Assembly (NCBI GenBank): GCA_934476515.1
Contig: CAKSNZ010000002.1
Location: 133,695 to 197,694, forward strand
Source: an uncultured Ruminococcus sp.
GTDB lineage: Bacteria; Bacillota; Clostridia; Oscillospirales; Acutalibacteraceae
Direction: 5' to 3'
DNA length: 64,000 nt
The notes beneath the pieces are model-generated. The model made no database searches, was not told the origin of the DNA, and was given only the letters and a program-made list of their open reading frames with translations. Positions 17,389-27,041 of this stretch are shown here, piece by piece. Made by a program: the position numbers and the translations under genes. Every line of letters begins with the position of its first letter. Within the stretch, counting starts at the first letter, position 1.

Positions 17389-17417
17389 TTGATATTATAT
17401 AAAAATTATGTTATAAT
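17389..17417 (+). promoter_or_regulatory. Sigma-A promoter of the HATPase-helicase gene
   Basis: TTGATA (17389-17394), a 17-base spacer and TATAAT (17412-17417), between the late terminator and the gene. The cargo gene is thus expressed independently of lytic genes. Confidence 0.82.
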
Positions 17418-17510
17418 CGACAATATAAAATATTTTTTGACAATCCAATAAAAGTGAATTGTTTGTATAGAATATCTAGTTGTTTTTACAAATATAGGAG
17501 GAAAAGTGAA

Positions 17511-20500
17511 TTGGATAAAAAAGTAATGTTTGATTACTTCAATGCTTTACACAAGGATAGAAGTGATACGGCCAACACATTAGAAAAACCGTCTATGAGA
17601 GGAATTTGGCGAAGTGTAACTGACAAGTATTCTGACCAAGCCCATTTTATATATGAACTAATTCAAAATGCTGATGATGCTGGAGCAAAGTCTGTACATT
17701 TTATTTTGGAGCCTACAAGATTGATTTTTATACATAATGGGGTAAATCATTTTTCTATTAGCAACCCTGAAACAGAGGAAAATGATTCGAATAATGGCAA
17801 ATTAGGAGACATAAATGCTATTACTTCCGCAGCAAATTCTAATAAATCTTCAAAAGAGAATAAGATTGGAAAATTTGGTGTTGGTTTTAAAGCTGTTTTT
17901 CAATATACAACTACTCCATATATTTATGATACTAATTTTAAATTCAAAATTGATAGGTATATTGTTCCAACTCTAATAGATGAAGATTATCCAAATAGAA
18001 AAGAAAACGAAACAGTTTTTGTTTTTCCATTTAATCATAAAGATAAAACCACGCAAGAATGCTATATGGATATTGAAGGCAAATTAAAATCATTGTCTCA
18101 TCCAATATTATTCTTAAGTAATCTACGTGATATTTCATATGAAATTGAAAACACAGTTGGATTATATGGCAAAGTAGTATTAGAAACCATTGAATACGAA
18201 GATAATATGATAGCAGAAAAAATACATTTAATGCAAAACTTTGATAATGATATTATTGATAAATATCTTTGGATGTTTACACGTTGCTATAATGGATTGA
18301 AGTATTCTGTTGGATTTTTTATAGATGAAAATAATCATCTCGTTCCCGTAAATGAGCCTGCTTTTTGTTACTTTCCTACTAAGGAAACCACAGGATTGAA
18401 ATTCTTGATTCATGCACCATTTTTACTAACTGATAGTCGTGAAGGAATTCGTTCTGGTGTTTCACATAACAATAAGTTAATAGAACTTCTTGCTGAAATG
18501 TCAGGTTTGGCTTTGCTTCACTTAAGAGACATAGGTGAAAGTAATTCTGTTAAAATAATTGATGACAACATTTTTTCAATTATTCCTTATAATGAAGATG
18601 ACTTTTGTGACTTAGATGATACTAGTAAAGTTTCATTTATGCCTTTTTATATAGAAATTAATCATATTTTTAAAACTGAGGAAATTATTCCTACACGCAC
18701 AGGTTTTACAAAAGCAAGAAATAGTTATTGGGCTGCTGTACCTTATTTATCAGAACTTTTTACTGATGAACAATTATCAGAAATATGTGCAAATAAAAAT
18801 GCACATTGGGCATTTGTTTCATTAGGACGTGATGAAGTACAGCGTAATAATAAGGAATTGTTTTTTTATATTAATGAGATTGTTAACACATGGTTAAATG
18901 AACAACATTTAATTCGTGGCAGATTTAAAAATAGGTATTCTAAAGTAAAAGATATTAATGGCATCACTGAAAGCTTTATCGAAAATCAATCTTTTGAGTG
19001 GTTATGTGCTCTATATAAATGGCTTTCAGAAACATCTCAACGTACCGAATTAGCTAAATATGCTCCGATATTTCTTGATCAGGATTCAAAAGCAACTGCT
19101 GCATATTTTGAAGATGATGAAAATGAACACCTGCATATATTTTTGCCTAGTGATGTTGTTTTTAGTTGCAGAACTATACGCTCAGATTTTTTAAAGAATA
19201 GAGATGCACTAAAATTTATTAAGAAAATTGGTATTGAACAACCCTCTATTCGAGATGAAATTTTTAATGTTATTATCCCACAGTATATATATGGTGGAAA
19301 TATTGATTTCGATAAGCATTTTTGTATTTTCTTTAAATATTATCGTCAGTGCCCACAGGAGGAAATTGAAGAATTCATTGACGAAATTAGAGATTGTGAA
19401 TTTATAAATTATAATACATTAGATGACCCTGATGTGTATAGAGGAAAAGCTTCAACTATATATATGCCGTCTGAAGAACTTATTGAGTATTTCCAAACAA
19501 AACCAAACACAAGATTTATTCTATATGAAGAATATCTTGACTTAGTTGGCACATCTAACGAAAAGCAATTGAAATCATTTTTAGCGGAGTTAGGCGTTAA
19601 AAAATCAGTTAGTATTTCCACACGTAAGATTGAGTGGAGAGAGGAATTGAGAAGGGTTGATTTACCTCAACCTCGTTACTCTAAAAGAAAAAACTATGAA
19701 GAAGGATATATTGACGGTTGCAAAGAAATTATAGATTATATTGTTAAAAATAAATCTTTAGAAAAATCTGTTATTTTATGGGAACTATTGTTGGACCTAC
19801 AATCAGAATGTACTTATAATTGTAATTTAGATTTTCTTTTACATGGAACTTGTTATTATCATTACTATTCAAACAAGAGTATTACCTATGAATCTTGGAA
19901 TGAACAACTCCTAAAGAATGAAGCTTGGCTAATGAATTTAGATGGCGAATTTGTATCTCCAAAAAATCTTTCACAAAACGATTTGGCAGAAGAATATGAG
20001 ATAAATGATTATGCCAAAGATTTATTCAAATTTCTTGGTGTTAGGGAAGAAAATGTTATTACAGAAGAGGACAATAGCAATCTTACTGATAGTCAACGAG
20101 AGAAAGTTGAAATTGCTGATTATATTAGTGCAAATGATATTACATGGGAAGATTTAGAAAGATTAGCATTAGAAAAAAAGGCTCACAAATTAAGAGAACA
20201 ATCTAATTATGATTTTGATGAAGATAATAATGATAATGATGAATTGGATGAAGATGAGTATTTCGATGATGATTTAGAAGGTGATAATGAGGTTGATGAG
20301 ACATCAGAATTTTCAAGTCAATCCAATAGAACTGGTAATCATAAAAAATTACATAAATCAACTACTAATGTTGCTAAGGATATTCTTAATCGAACAAATT
20401 CTGTGCCTTCTGCCCATACAAATGATGATGTTGATGATATTGATGATTATGATGATGACGAATTTATACCACGTTCTATAGATTTTAGTCGAAAAGCTGA

Positions 20501-22667
20501 AATTGAAAAGAACAAGGCAGCAAAGGCAATTGACAAAATAGCTTTTCAAGAAGAATTACATGAAAAAGCTTTAAATGCTACTAAATATACATATGGTTGG
20601 TTTAAGGCTCTTTTAGAATTAGAGTCCTATATTAGTAATGCTAATAACTCTAATAATAGAGAAATATCTATTAGTTTTGGAAGTGTAGAACGAGAGGTTG
20701 GAACAAAGCGTACTCTTATTTTAAAATATCCAAATAGAAACATCCCTCAATTTATGGAAGATTTGTCTGATATTCCACTATTACTTTATTTCGGCGAGCA
20801 AACTAAAACACTTGTAATAGAGGTTGCCAATGTTAAGTCCTATACACTAAGAGTGAAATTGAAGTCACATCCTGATATTAGTAATATCGATTTTTCTGAG
20901 GTGTCAGAGGCAAGAATTGATGCAAAAAGTCCCGAATTTTTAATGGATGAATTGCGTAAAGGATTTAATAATCTTGGTTATGATGATAATTTTAATATGC
21001 AAGAAAATCTATATGAAAATATTGAGTTTGTTTTTGGTCCTCCTGGTACAGGAAAGACAACACATTTAGCTCGTAATATTCTTATTCCTTTAATGAAAAA
21101 TGATAATCCACTAAAAATTTTGGTACTAACACCTACAAATAAATCAGCTGATGTGCTAGTTAGAAAGATAATGGAAATAATGCAGGATGACGATTCTTAT
21201 TGTGATTGGTTACTTCGTTTTGGAGGTACCGGTGATGAAGTTATTGAACAGAGTCCAGTCTATCGTGATAAAACTTTTGATATTAGAAAAGTAAAAAAGA
21301 ATGTTACTATTAGTACTATAGCTAGATTTCCTTATGACTTTTTTATGCCTGAAGGTGCGAGAATTTTCTTGAATGGTATAAAATGGGATTATATTGTTGT
21401 TGATGAGGCTTCAATGATTCCACTAATTAATATTGTTTATTTGCTATATAAAAAGACACCAAGCAAATTTATAATTGCCGGTGACCCATTCCAAATAGAG
21501 CCAATAACTTCTGTTGATATGTGGAAGAATGAAAATATATATACTATGGTACAATTGAATTCTTTTACTGAGCCACATACGATACCTTATGATTATAAGG
21601 TTACATTGCTTACTACACAATATCGTAGTATTCCTTCTATTGGAAATATATTCAGTAAACTGTCATATGGTGGAATATTAAGTCACTACCGTAGCGAAGA
21701 TAGTCAAATTAAACTTAATATTGAAGATGAACTCGATATTAAGCCACTAAATATTATTAAATTCCCTGTTAGTAAATATGAGAGTATATATCGTTCAAAA
21801 CGATTAAATCACAGTAGTTCTTACCAAATATACTCTGCTTTGTTTACATTTGAATATGATACATTTTTAGCAAATAAAATTGCAAATGCTAATCCAAACA
21901 GATTATTGAGGATAGGAATAATTGCACCATATCGTGCTCAGGCAGATTTGATTGAAAAGTTGGTTGCGTCAGAAAATATTCCTTCTACTATTGATATACA
22001 AGTTGGTACAATTCATGGCTTTCAAGGTGATGAATGTGAAATCATTTTTGCAGTTTTTAATACTCCACCCAATATTACTGCTAAGAAGGATATGTTTTTG
22101 AATAAACGTAATATCATAAATGTATCTATAAGTAGGGCTACAGATTATTTATTTATTGTTATGCCAAATGATAAAACTGAAAATATTAATAATCTACGAC
22201 TAGTTAAACGTGTAGAACGACTAATTAATAACAGTGCTTCTTACCAAACATTGTTTTCTGATGACTTAGAGTCACTAATGTTTGGTAATTCTAATTATTT
22301 GGAAGAAAATTCATTTTCTACTGGTCATCAAAGTGTTAATGTATATGGACTTCCAGAAAAGCAATATGAAATTAGGAGTGAAGAAACAGCAGTTGATATT
22401 CAGATTCATCAAGTGGTTGACAAGCAAAATCAAAAAGTGGATGAGGATAACACAAATACTACTAATGAAGCAACACAAAATAACTCTATTAAACATCTGA
22501 GAAAGAGAAAATCACAAATTGTAGTTAGCCCACAATATGGTCAAGGTGAGGTTATTAAGCAATATATTGATAAAGGAACTTCATATATTGATGTGAAATT
22601 TGAAAATAAAACAACAACTTATGAAGAGGAAGTTGCATTTAAAACTAAATCCTTAATCAAAAAGTAA
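17511..22667 (+). CDS. Giant sacsin-type HATPase / SF1 helicase fusion (putative defence protein)
   Basis: A protein of about 1718 aa. Near residue 49, FIYELIQNADDAGA and, near 120, NKIGKFGVGFKAVF are the N and G1 boxes of a sacsin/Hsp90-like HATPase. A long middle part (about 250-880) has no motif I recognise. Two acidic stretches lie near 900-985. An SF1 helicase follows: Walker A FGPPGTGKTTH near 1176, DEASMIPL near 1297, GDPFQIEPI, TTQYRSIPSIG, VGTIHGFQGDE near 1500 and NVSISRATDYLF near 1540. The last 50 residues (VVSPQYGQGEVI...IDVKFE) resemble the Tudor-like tail of PcrA/UvrD. TTG 17511 has TAGGAGG nine bases upstream. It has its own promoter and terminator and sits between lysin and integrases, a classic cargo site. 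Antiphage defence is inferred. Confidence 0.85.
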   Translation: MDKKVMFDYFNALHKDRSDTANTLEKPSMRGIWRSVTDKYSDQAHFIYELIQNADDAGAKSVHFILEPTRLIFIHNGVNHFSISNPETEENDSNNGKLGDINAITSAANSNKSSKENKIGKFGVGFKAVFQYTTTPYIYDTNFKFKIDRYIVPTLIDEDYPNRKENETVFVFPFNHKDKTTQECYMDIEGKLKSLSHPILFLSNLRDISYEIENTVGLYGKVVLETIEYEDNMIAEKIHLMQNFDNDIIDKYLWMFTRCYNGLKYSVGFFIDENNHLVPVNEPAFCYFPTKETTGLKFLIHAPFLLTDSREGIRSGVSHNNKLIELLAEMSGLALLHLRDIGESNSVKIIDDNIFSIIPYNEDDFCDLDDTSKVSFMPFYIEINHIFKTEEIIPTRTGFTKARNSYWAAVPYLSELFTDEQLSEICANKNAHWAFVSLGRDEVQRNNKELFFYINEIVNTWLNEQHLIRGRFKNRYSKVKDINGITESFIENQSFEWLCALYKWLSETSQRTELAKYAPIFLDQDSKATAAYFEDDENEHLHIFLPSDVVFSCRTIRSDFLKNRDALKFIKKIGIEQPSIRDEIFNVIIPQYIYGGNIDFDKHFCIFFKYYRQCPQEEIEEFIDEIRDCEFINYNTLDDPDVYRGKASTIYMPSEELIEYFQTKPNTRFILYEEYLDLVGTSNEKQLKSFLAELGVKKSVSISTRKIEWREELRRVDLPQPRYSKRKNYEEGYIDGCKEIIDYIVKNKSLEKSVILWELLLDLQSECTYNCNLDFLLHGTCYYHYYSNKSITYESWNEQLLKNEAWLMNLDGEFVSPKNLSQNDLAEEYEINDYAKDLFKFLGVREENVITEEDNSNLTDSQREKVEIADYISANDITWEDLERLALEKKAHKLREQSNYDFDEDNNDNDELDEDEYFDDDLEGDNEVDETSEFSSQSNRTGNHKKLHKSTTNVAKDILNRTNSVPSAHTNDDVDDIDDYDDDEFIPRSIDFSRKAEIEKNKAAKAIDKIAFQEELHEKALNATKYTYGWFKALLELESYISNANNSNNREISISFGSVEREVGTKRTLILKYPNRNIPQFMEDLSDIPLLLYFGEQTKTLVIEVANVKSYTLRVKLKSHPDISNIDFSEVSEARIDAKSPEFLMDELRKGFNNLGYDDNFNMQENLYENIEFVFGPPGTGKTTHLARNILIPLMKNDNPLKILVLTPTNKSADVLVRKIMEIMQDDDSYCDWLLRFGGTGDEVIEQSPVYRDKTFDIRKVKKNVTISTIARFPYDFFMPEGARIFLNGIKWDYIVVDEASMIPLINIVYLLYKKTPSKFIIAGDPFQIEPITSVDMWKNENIYTMVQLNSFTEPHTIPYDYKVTLLTTQYRSIPSIGNIFSKLSYGGILSHYRSEDSQIKLNIEDELDIKPLNIIKFPVSKYESIYRSKRLNHSSSYQIYSALFTFEYDTFLANKIANANPNRLLRIGIIAPYRAQADLIEKLVASENIPSTIDIQVGTIHGFQGDECEIIFAVFNTPPNITAKKDMFLNKRNIINVSISRATDYLFIVMPNDKTENINNLRLVKRVERLINNSASYQTLFSDDLESLMFGNSNYLEENSFSTGHQSVNVYGLPEKQYEIRSEETAVDIQIHQVVDKQNQKVDEDNTNTTNEATQNNSIKHLRKRKSQIVVSPQYGQGEVIKQYIDKGTSYIDVKFENKTTTYEEEVAFKTKSLIKK

Positions 22668-22680
22668 AACCTAATTCTAT

Positions 22681-22720
22681 CCCTACTTAACTGAAATATG
22701 TTAGGTAGGGATATTTTTTT
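22681..22720 (+). terminator. Terminator of the HATPase-helicase gene
   Basis: CCCTACTTAAC pairs with GTTAGGTAGGG over 11 bases (one T-G pair), followed by ATATTTTTTT. Confidence 0.9.
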
Positions 22721-22802
22721 GCAAAATTTAAAAATATCCGCTCAAAATGATTTCTTATCTCCAGTGGAAAAGTAAAAGCATATTTATATACTGGAGGTTA
22801 CT

Positions 22803-23048
22803 ATGAATAATAATGAAAACAAATCTGTCTTAAAAGCAACAGATAATACCATGCATTTAAAGCAGGAGTTCTCCCCTATCTCCCACAATGACTTACAAAA
22901 TGATTATGATTATTTCAAAGCACAAGAAGTTGCAAATCTAATGCTAAATTCTGGACTTATTTCCTTGTCAGAATTCAACAAATTAACTCTTTTAAACCGT
23001 AAAACCTTCTCCCCTTTTTACGTAGAAATAATGTCAAAAATAACTTGA
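22803..23048 (+). CDS. SHOCT-like small protein upstream of the recombinases
   Basis: An 81-aa protein. The C-terminal part EVANLMLNSGLISLSEFNKLT has the short helical pattern of SHOCT-like proteins (helix, glycine turn, helix), and the ending LNRKTFSPFYVEIM is common in small proteins carried just ahead of serine recombinases in Clostridia elements. CTGGAGG precedes the ATG. It may regulate the recombinases or act in excision; this is inferred from position only. Confidence 0.72.
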   Translation: MNNNENKSVLKATDNTMHLKQEFSPISHNDLQNDYDYFKAQEVANLMLNSGLISLSEFNKLTLLNRKTFSPFYVEIMSKIT

Positions 23049-23101
23049 TTATTTCAGCATTTAGAGTGATATATATACAATAAGGAAAGGAGGTGTATGT
23101 T

Positions 23102-24661
23102 TTGAAAAAGGTTACAAAAATTGACAAGGTACAAAACGCACCAAGTCAAAAAGAAAAGATACGAGTTGCAGCCTATTGTCGTGTTTCTACCAGTAATGAA
23201 GCACAGTTGGAAAGTTTAGAGACTCAGAAAAGCCACTACGAAAACTACATTAATTCTCGTAGTGACTGGGAACTTGCCGGTATATATTTTGATGAGGGTA
23301 TTACCGGTACAAAGAAAGATAAACGCCCTGAACTTTTGCGTTTGTTAAAAGATTGTGAAGCCAATAGGATAGATTTCATAATCACAAAATCCATCAGCAG
23401 ATTTTCAAGAAGCACAACTGATTGCTTGGAACTAGTTAGGAAACTTCTTAATCTTAATATTCCTATTTACTTTGAAAAGGAAAACATCAATACCGGTTCG
23501 ATGGAAAGTGAATTATTTCTTACAATTCTTAGTTCAATGGCTGAAGATGAATCAGCTTCTATTTCAGAGAATAAGAAATGGTCAAACAGAAAGCAATTTA
23601 GAGATGGAACATTTAAAGCTATGTGTCCACCTTATGGCTACTGCTATAATGATGGAACAATGTGCATTTTCCCTGAACAAGCAAAAGTTGTAAAGCGGAT
23701 ATTTTCTGATGCCTTATCCGGTAAAGGTACAACAACCATTGCAAAGGAATTAAACAATGATGGGATACCTTCAAAGCAAGGTAAGAAATGGAACCAAACA
23801 ACTGTTAAGAAAATTCTTTCAAATGAAGCATGTATTGGTGACGCTATATTTCAAAAGACCTATACTGATGAGTATTTCAATAGACATATAAATAATGGTG
23901 AAAAAGAAATGTACTACATACAAAATCATCATGAAGCAATTATTAGCAAAGAGGACTTCAAGTCAGCTTCTGCTATAATTTCACAACATGCTACTGAAAA
24001 GAACATCTCTAGTAATGATAATAAGTATAGAAACCGATATGCTTTTTCAGGGAAAATCATATGCAGTGAATGTGGAAATACCTTTAAAAGAAGATTACAC
24101 ACTAACACATATAGCAAGTATTGTGCTTGGTGTTGTAATACTCATTTAGCAGATAAGAGCAAATGCTCTATGCTTTATCTTAGGGATGATGACTTAAAGA
24201 TAGCTTTTGCAACAGTCCTAAACAAATTAATCTATGGCCACAATCTTATTCTGAAGCCCTATGTTGAAGCACTAAAGAACATTTCCGGCAATAAAGACTT
24301 TGCAAGAATACAACACCTAGAACAGCTTATTAAACAGAATAAGGAGCAACAAGAGGTTTTAACTAAGCTACTGTGTCAAGGCTACATAGACCAAGTTCTA
24401 TTTACCAATGAAACAAATTCACTTCTTGCTCAGTCCAGTAAATACAAAAAGGACATAGACGCAATTAATTCAACAATCAATAGTGACAATTCACGACATT
24501 ATGAAGCAGAAAAGCTACTTTATTTTACCGAGCACAACACTATGATTAAAGAATACAGTGAAAATTTTTTTGAAAGATTTGTTGACCATATTATTGTTTA
24601 TTCCAGACATTTAGTTGGATTTGTTATGAAATGTGGTCTCACCTTTAAGGAGGTAATATGA
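23102..24661 (+). CDS. Large serine recombinase 1 (site-specific integrase)
   Basis: A 519-aa large serine recombinase that cuts and rejoins att sites. The resolvase domain opens with [10 protein letters not shown] (nucleophile Ser in RVST) and continues through [20 protein letters not shown]. The recombinase domain has GTTTIAKELNNDGIPSKQGK. The zinc ribbon shows CSECGNTFKRR and later CAWCC...CSMLYL. A coiled coil follows near residues 400-460. The TTG at 23102 is chosen because AAGGAGG ends nine bases upstream; GTG 23093 directly abuts it. The stop overlaps the next gene (ATGA). Confidence 0.93.
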   Translation: MKKVTKIDKVQNAPSQKEKIRVAAYCRVSTSNEAQLESLETQKSHYENYINSRSDWELAGIYFDEGITGTKKDKRPELLRLLKDCEANRIDFIITKSISRFSRSTTDCLELVRKLLNLNIPIYFEKENINTGSMESELFLTILSSMAEDESASISENKKWSNRKQFRDGTFKAMCPPYGYCYNDGTMCIFPEQAKVVKRIFSDALSGKGTTTIAKELNNDGIPSKQGKKWNQTTVKKILSNEACIGDAIFQKTYTDEYFNRHINNGEKEMYYIQNHHEAIISKEDFKSASAIISQHATEKNISSNDNKYRNRYAFSGKIICSECGNTFKRRLHTNTYSKYCAWCCNTHLADKSKCSMLYLRDDDLKIAFATVLNKLIYGHNLILKPYVEALKNISGNKDFARIQHLEQLIKQNKEQQEVLTKLLCQGYIDQVLFTNETNSLLAQSSKYKKDIDAINSTINSDNSRHYEAEKLLYFTEHNTMIKEYSENFFERFVDHIIVYSRHLVGFVMKCGLTFKEVI

Positions 24662-25077
24662 TGGGTCATACACCACTTGGTTATAAAATAGAAAATGGTG
24701 TTGCAGTTATTGATAGAAAAGCCACTGCTAAAGTTCTTAATCTGTATAAAAACTATCTTAGTGGTCTTTCACTTATTAAATCTGCTAAAAAAGCCGGCAT
24801 AAACACATCACATGCCGGTGCAAAACATATTATGCAAAATAAGCACTATCTTGGTGATGATTTCTATCCTGCTATCATTGATAAAGAAACCTTTGATGAA
24901 GTAGAAAACGAACTGAACCGAAGATTAGAAAAACTTGAAAGAAATTGTAAGCCAAAAGAAATGCCAAAGAAAAAGGTTCCTATACTCTTTCATTTTGGAG
25001 ATATTTCAGAATATTATGATAATCCAATTAAACAAGCTGAGTATTTGTATAGCCTTATAGAAAGCGAGGTCATTTAA
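24661..25077 (+). CDS. Recombinase-domain-only protein (serine recombinase fragment-like)
   Basis: A 138-aa protein with the DNA-binding recombinase domain but no catalytic resolvase domain. [32 protein letters not shown] is the usual start of that domain, and [30 protein letters not shown] its end. A short C-terminal tail follows. AAGGAGG is seven bases before ATG 24661, and the start and stop overlap both flanking recombinases, so it is a designed middle member of a three-gene cassette rather than decay. It might modulate site choice or directionality; this is inference. Confidence 0.8.
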   Translation: MGHTPLGYKIENGVAVIDRKATAKVLNLYKNYLSGLSLIKSAKKAGINTSHAGAKHIMQNKHYLGDDFYPAIIDKETFDEVENELNRRLEKLERNCKPKEMPKKKVPILFHFGDISEYYDNPIKQAEYLYSLIESEVI

Positions 25078-26642
25078 TGGGAAATGTAATGGTTATTCCT
25101 GTGAAAAGGAAAATAGGCAACACTAATCGTAAAAAGGACACAAATCCTAAGTTACGAGTAGCAGCATATTGCAGAGTTAGTACTGACAGTGATGAACAGG
25201 CTACTAGCTATGAAGCACAAGTTGAGCACTACACAGAATATATTAAGAGAAACCCTGATTGGGAATTTGCCGGTATTTATGCCGATGACGGCATCTCCGG
25301 CACTAACACAAAAAAACGTGAAGAATTTAATCACATGATTGATGACTGTAAGGCTGGTAACATTGATATGATTATTACCAAATCCATCAGTCGATTTGCC
25401 AGAAACACACTGGATTGCCTGAAATACATCCGACAACTCAAAGGCATGAACATTCCTGTTCTGTTTGAAAAAGAGTCCATCAACACGATGGATGCTAAAA
25501 GTGAAGTTCTTATCACTATCATGGCTTCTCTAGCCCAGCAGGAATCGCAATCCTTAAGCCAGAACGTGAAGCTGGGCTTGCAATACCGCTACCAGCAAGG
25601 CAAGGTACAAATCAACCACAATCGTTTTCTTGGATACACGAAGGACGCGGACGGCAACCTCATCATCGATCCAGAACAGGCAGAAATCGTAAAGCGCATT
25701 TATCGAGAGTATTTAGAAGGACTCAGCATGGATAAGATTGCCGCCGGGCTGGAACGTGACGGTATCCTTACCGGAGCCGGAGGAAAAAGGTGGCACACAA
25801 GCACCATCAACAAGATCCTGCGCAATGAGAAATACATCGGCGATGCCTTGCTCCAGAAAACCTACACAACTGACTTTCTGAACAAAACCAGAGTCAAGAA
25901 CAACGGTCTCGTCCCTCAGTACTATGTAGAAGGTAACCACGAAGCTATTATTCCGAAGGAAATCTACTTACAGGTTCAAAAAGAGTTGGTCCGTAGGCGA
26001 GTAGTTAAAACCAGTGCCAACGGCAAGAAACGTAGCTACAGCTGCAATCACTGCTTCTCCCAAATCATCATCTGCGGAGAATGCGGTGAAATGTTCCGAA
26101 GGCTCCACTGGAACAATCGTGGCGTTAAATCTATCGTCTGGCGCTGCATCAGCAGGCTAGAATCTACCGGATTGGAATGCCACGCCAGAACCATCAACGA
26201 GCTGGTCCTTCAGGATGCTGTCGTCAAGGCAATCAACCAAATGCTTGGAGACAAAAGTAGATATCAAGCACAGCTACAGCTAAACATTGCTTCAGTCATT
26301 CGAGCTTCGCAGGCAACCTCCGTTGAAAACATCGACGAGAAGCTGATGGCCTTACAGCAAGAGCTTATCCAGAAAGCCCAGAGCAAAGAAGCCTATGACG
26401 AAATTGCCGATGAAATATTCAGGCTTCGAGAACTGCGTCAGCAGACCACTATAGACACTGCCGCAAGAGACGAACAGATAAAGCGGATCAATGATCTACA
26501 GGATTATATTGCACAACAGACTACCCATCTCACCGAATTTGACGAATCGCTGGTACGACGCTGGATCAAACAGATCACCATCTGGGATAACCGCATCACC
26601 GTCGAATTGAAATCCGGTGTTAGTATCGATGTGGATGCATAA
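25077..26642 (+). CDS. Large serine recombinase 2, chimeric base composition
   Basis: A 521-aa large serine recombinase. The catalytic domain has [15 protein letters not shown] and [16 protein letters not shown]; the recombinase domain has [15 protein letters not shown]; the zinc ribbon has [13 protein letters not shown]...CRARI-type CHARTI. A coiled coil (about 430-485) and a C-terminal [16 protein letters not shown] follow. The ATG overlaps the previous stop (TAATG). By hand count the first 300 bases are about 38% GC, while sampled lines from 25561 to 25800 average about 55%. The change lies near 25490-25540, inside the catalytic domain, suggesting homologous recombination with another element. 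Both parts remain in frame and motifs are complete. Confidence 0.93.
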   Translation: MGNVMVIPVKRKIGNTNRKKDTNPKLRVAAYCRVSTDSDEQATSYEAQVEHYTEYIKRNPDWEFAGIYADDGISGTNTKKREEFNHMIDDCKAGNIDMIITKSISRFARNTLDCLKYIRQLKGMNIPVLFEKESINTMDAKSEVLITIMASLAQQESQSLSQNVKLGLQYRYQQGKVQINHNRFLGYTKDADGNLIIDPEQAEIVKRIYREYLEGLSMDKIAAGLERDGILTGAGGKRWHTSTINKILRNEKYIGDALLQKTYTTDFLNKTRVKNNGLVPQYYVEGNHEAIIPKEIYLQVQKELVRRRVVKTSANGKKRSYSCNHCFSQIIICGECGEMFRRLHWNNRGVKSIVWRCISRLESTGLECHARTINELVLQDAVVKAINQMLGDKSRYQAQLQLNIASVIRASQATSVENIDEKLMALQQELIQKAQSKEAYDEIADEIFRLRELRQQTTIDTAARDEQIKRINDLQDYIAQQTTHLTEFDESLVRRWIKQITIWDNRITVELKSGVSIDVDA

Positions 26643-26727
26643 CTCCCATAGACACACAAAACCATCTATATAGCTGACAAAATTTATTTCGTTACGAATA
26701 GTCAGGATATCAATCATTATTAATGAT

Positions 26728-26768
26728 AGCCTCACCACAGAATTTTATCCAGTAGTGAGGCTATTTTT
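26728..26768 (+). terminator. Terminator after the recombinase cassette
   Basis: AGCCTCAC pairs with GTGAGGCT, followed by ATTTTTA. It also covers the end of the convergent small gene. Confidence 0.78.
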
Positions 26769-26985
26769 ACTTAGAAGGCATCTGATATTTTCTGTGAATA
26801 AACTCAATGATAATGTCCTTAAAGGCATGGACGATTTCTATTATGACATCATCACTTACCATTTTGCTGTTCTCAGTAGCCAATGTATCTTTCGCTGTGT
26901 CGATTTTCTCTTCTACACTTTGAATTTTCTGCATGTTCTTGTCAGCCTGATCTTCCGGCATACTGTTCTTCTTTTCTTCTGTCAT
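26767..26985 (-). CDS. Small charged protein of unknown function
   Basis: A 72-aa, highly charged protein: an N-terminal Lys/Glu/Asp-rich stretch (MTEEKKNSMPEDQADKNMQ), a heptad-like IQSVEEKIDTAKDTL, and a C-terminal amphipathic helix VIIEIVHAFKDIIIEFIHRKY. AAGGAGG is eight bases before the ATG on the minus strand, which supports real translation. It converges on the recombinase terminator. I know no function; it may belong to the same unit as the two genes upstream of it on this strand. Confidence 0.6.
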   Translation of the reverse strand: MTEEKKNSMPEDQADKNMQKIQSVEEKIDTAKDTLATENSKMVSDDVIIEIVHAFKDIIIEFIHRKYQMPSK

Positions 26986-27041
26986 TTGAATGACCTCCTT
27001 ATCTTTGATAAGGTTATTCTAGAGCTTTTTCATTAATTTCA

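Noticed and set aside
26755..27036. Plus-strand hydrophobic frame
   Set aside because: Antisense of the small charged protein; hydrophobicity is the complement of Lys/Glu codons, and the minus gene has AAGGAGG.
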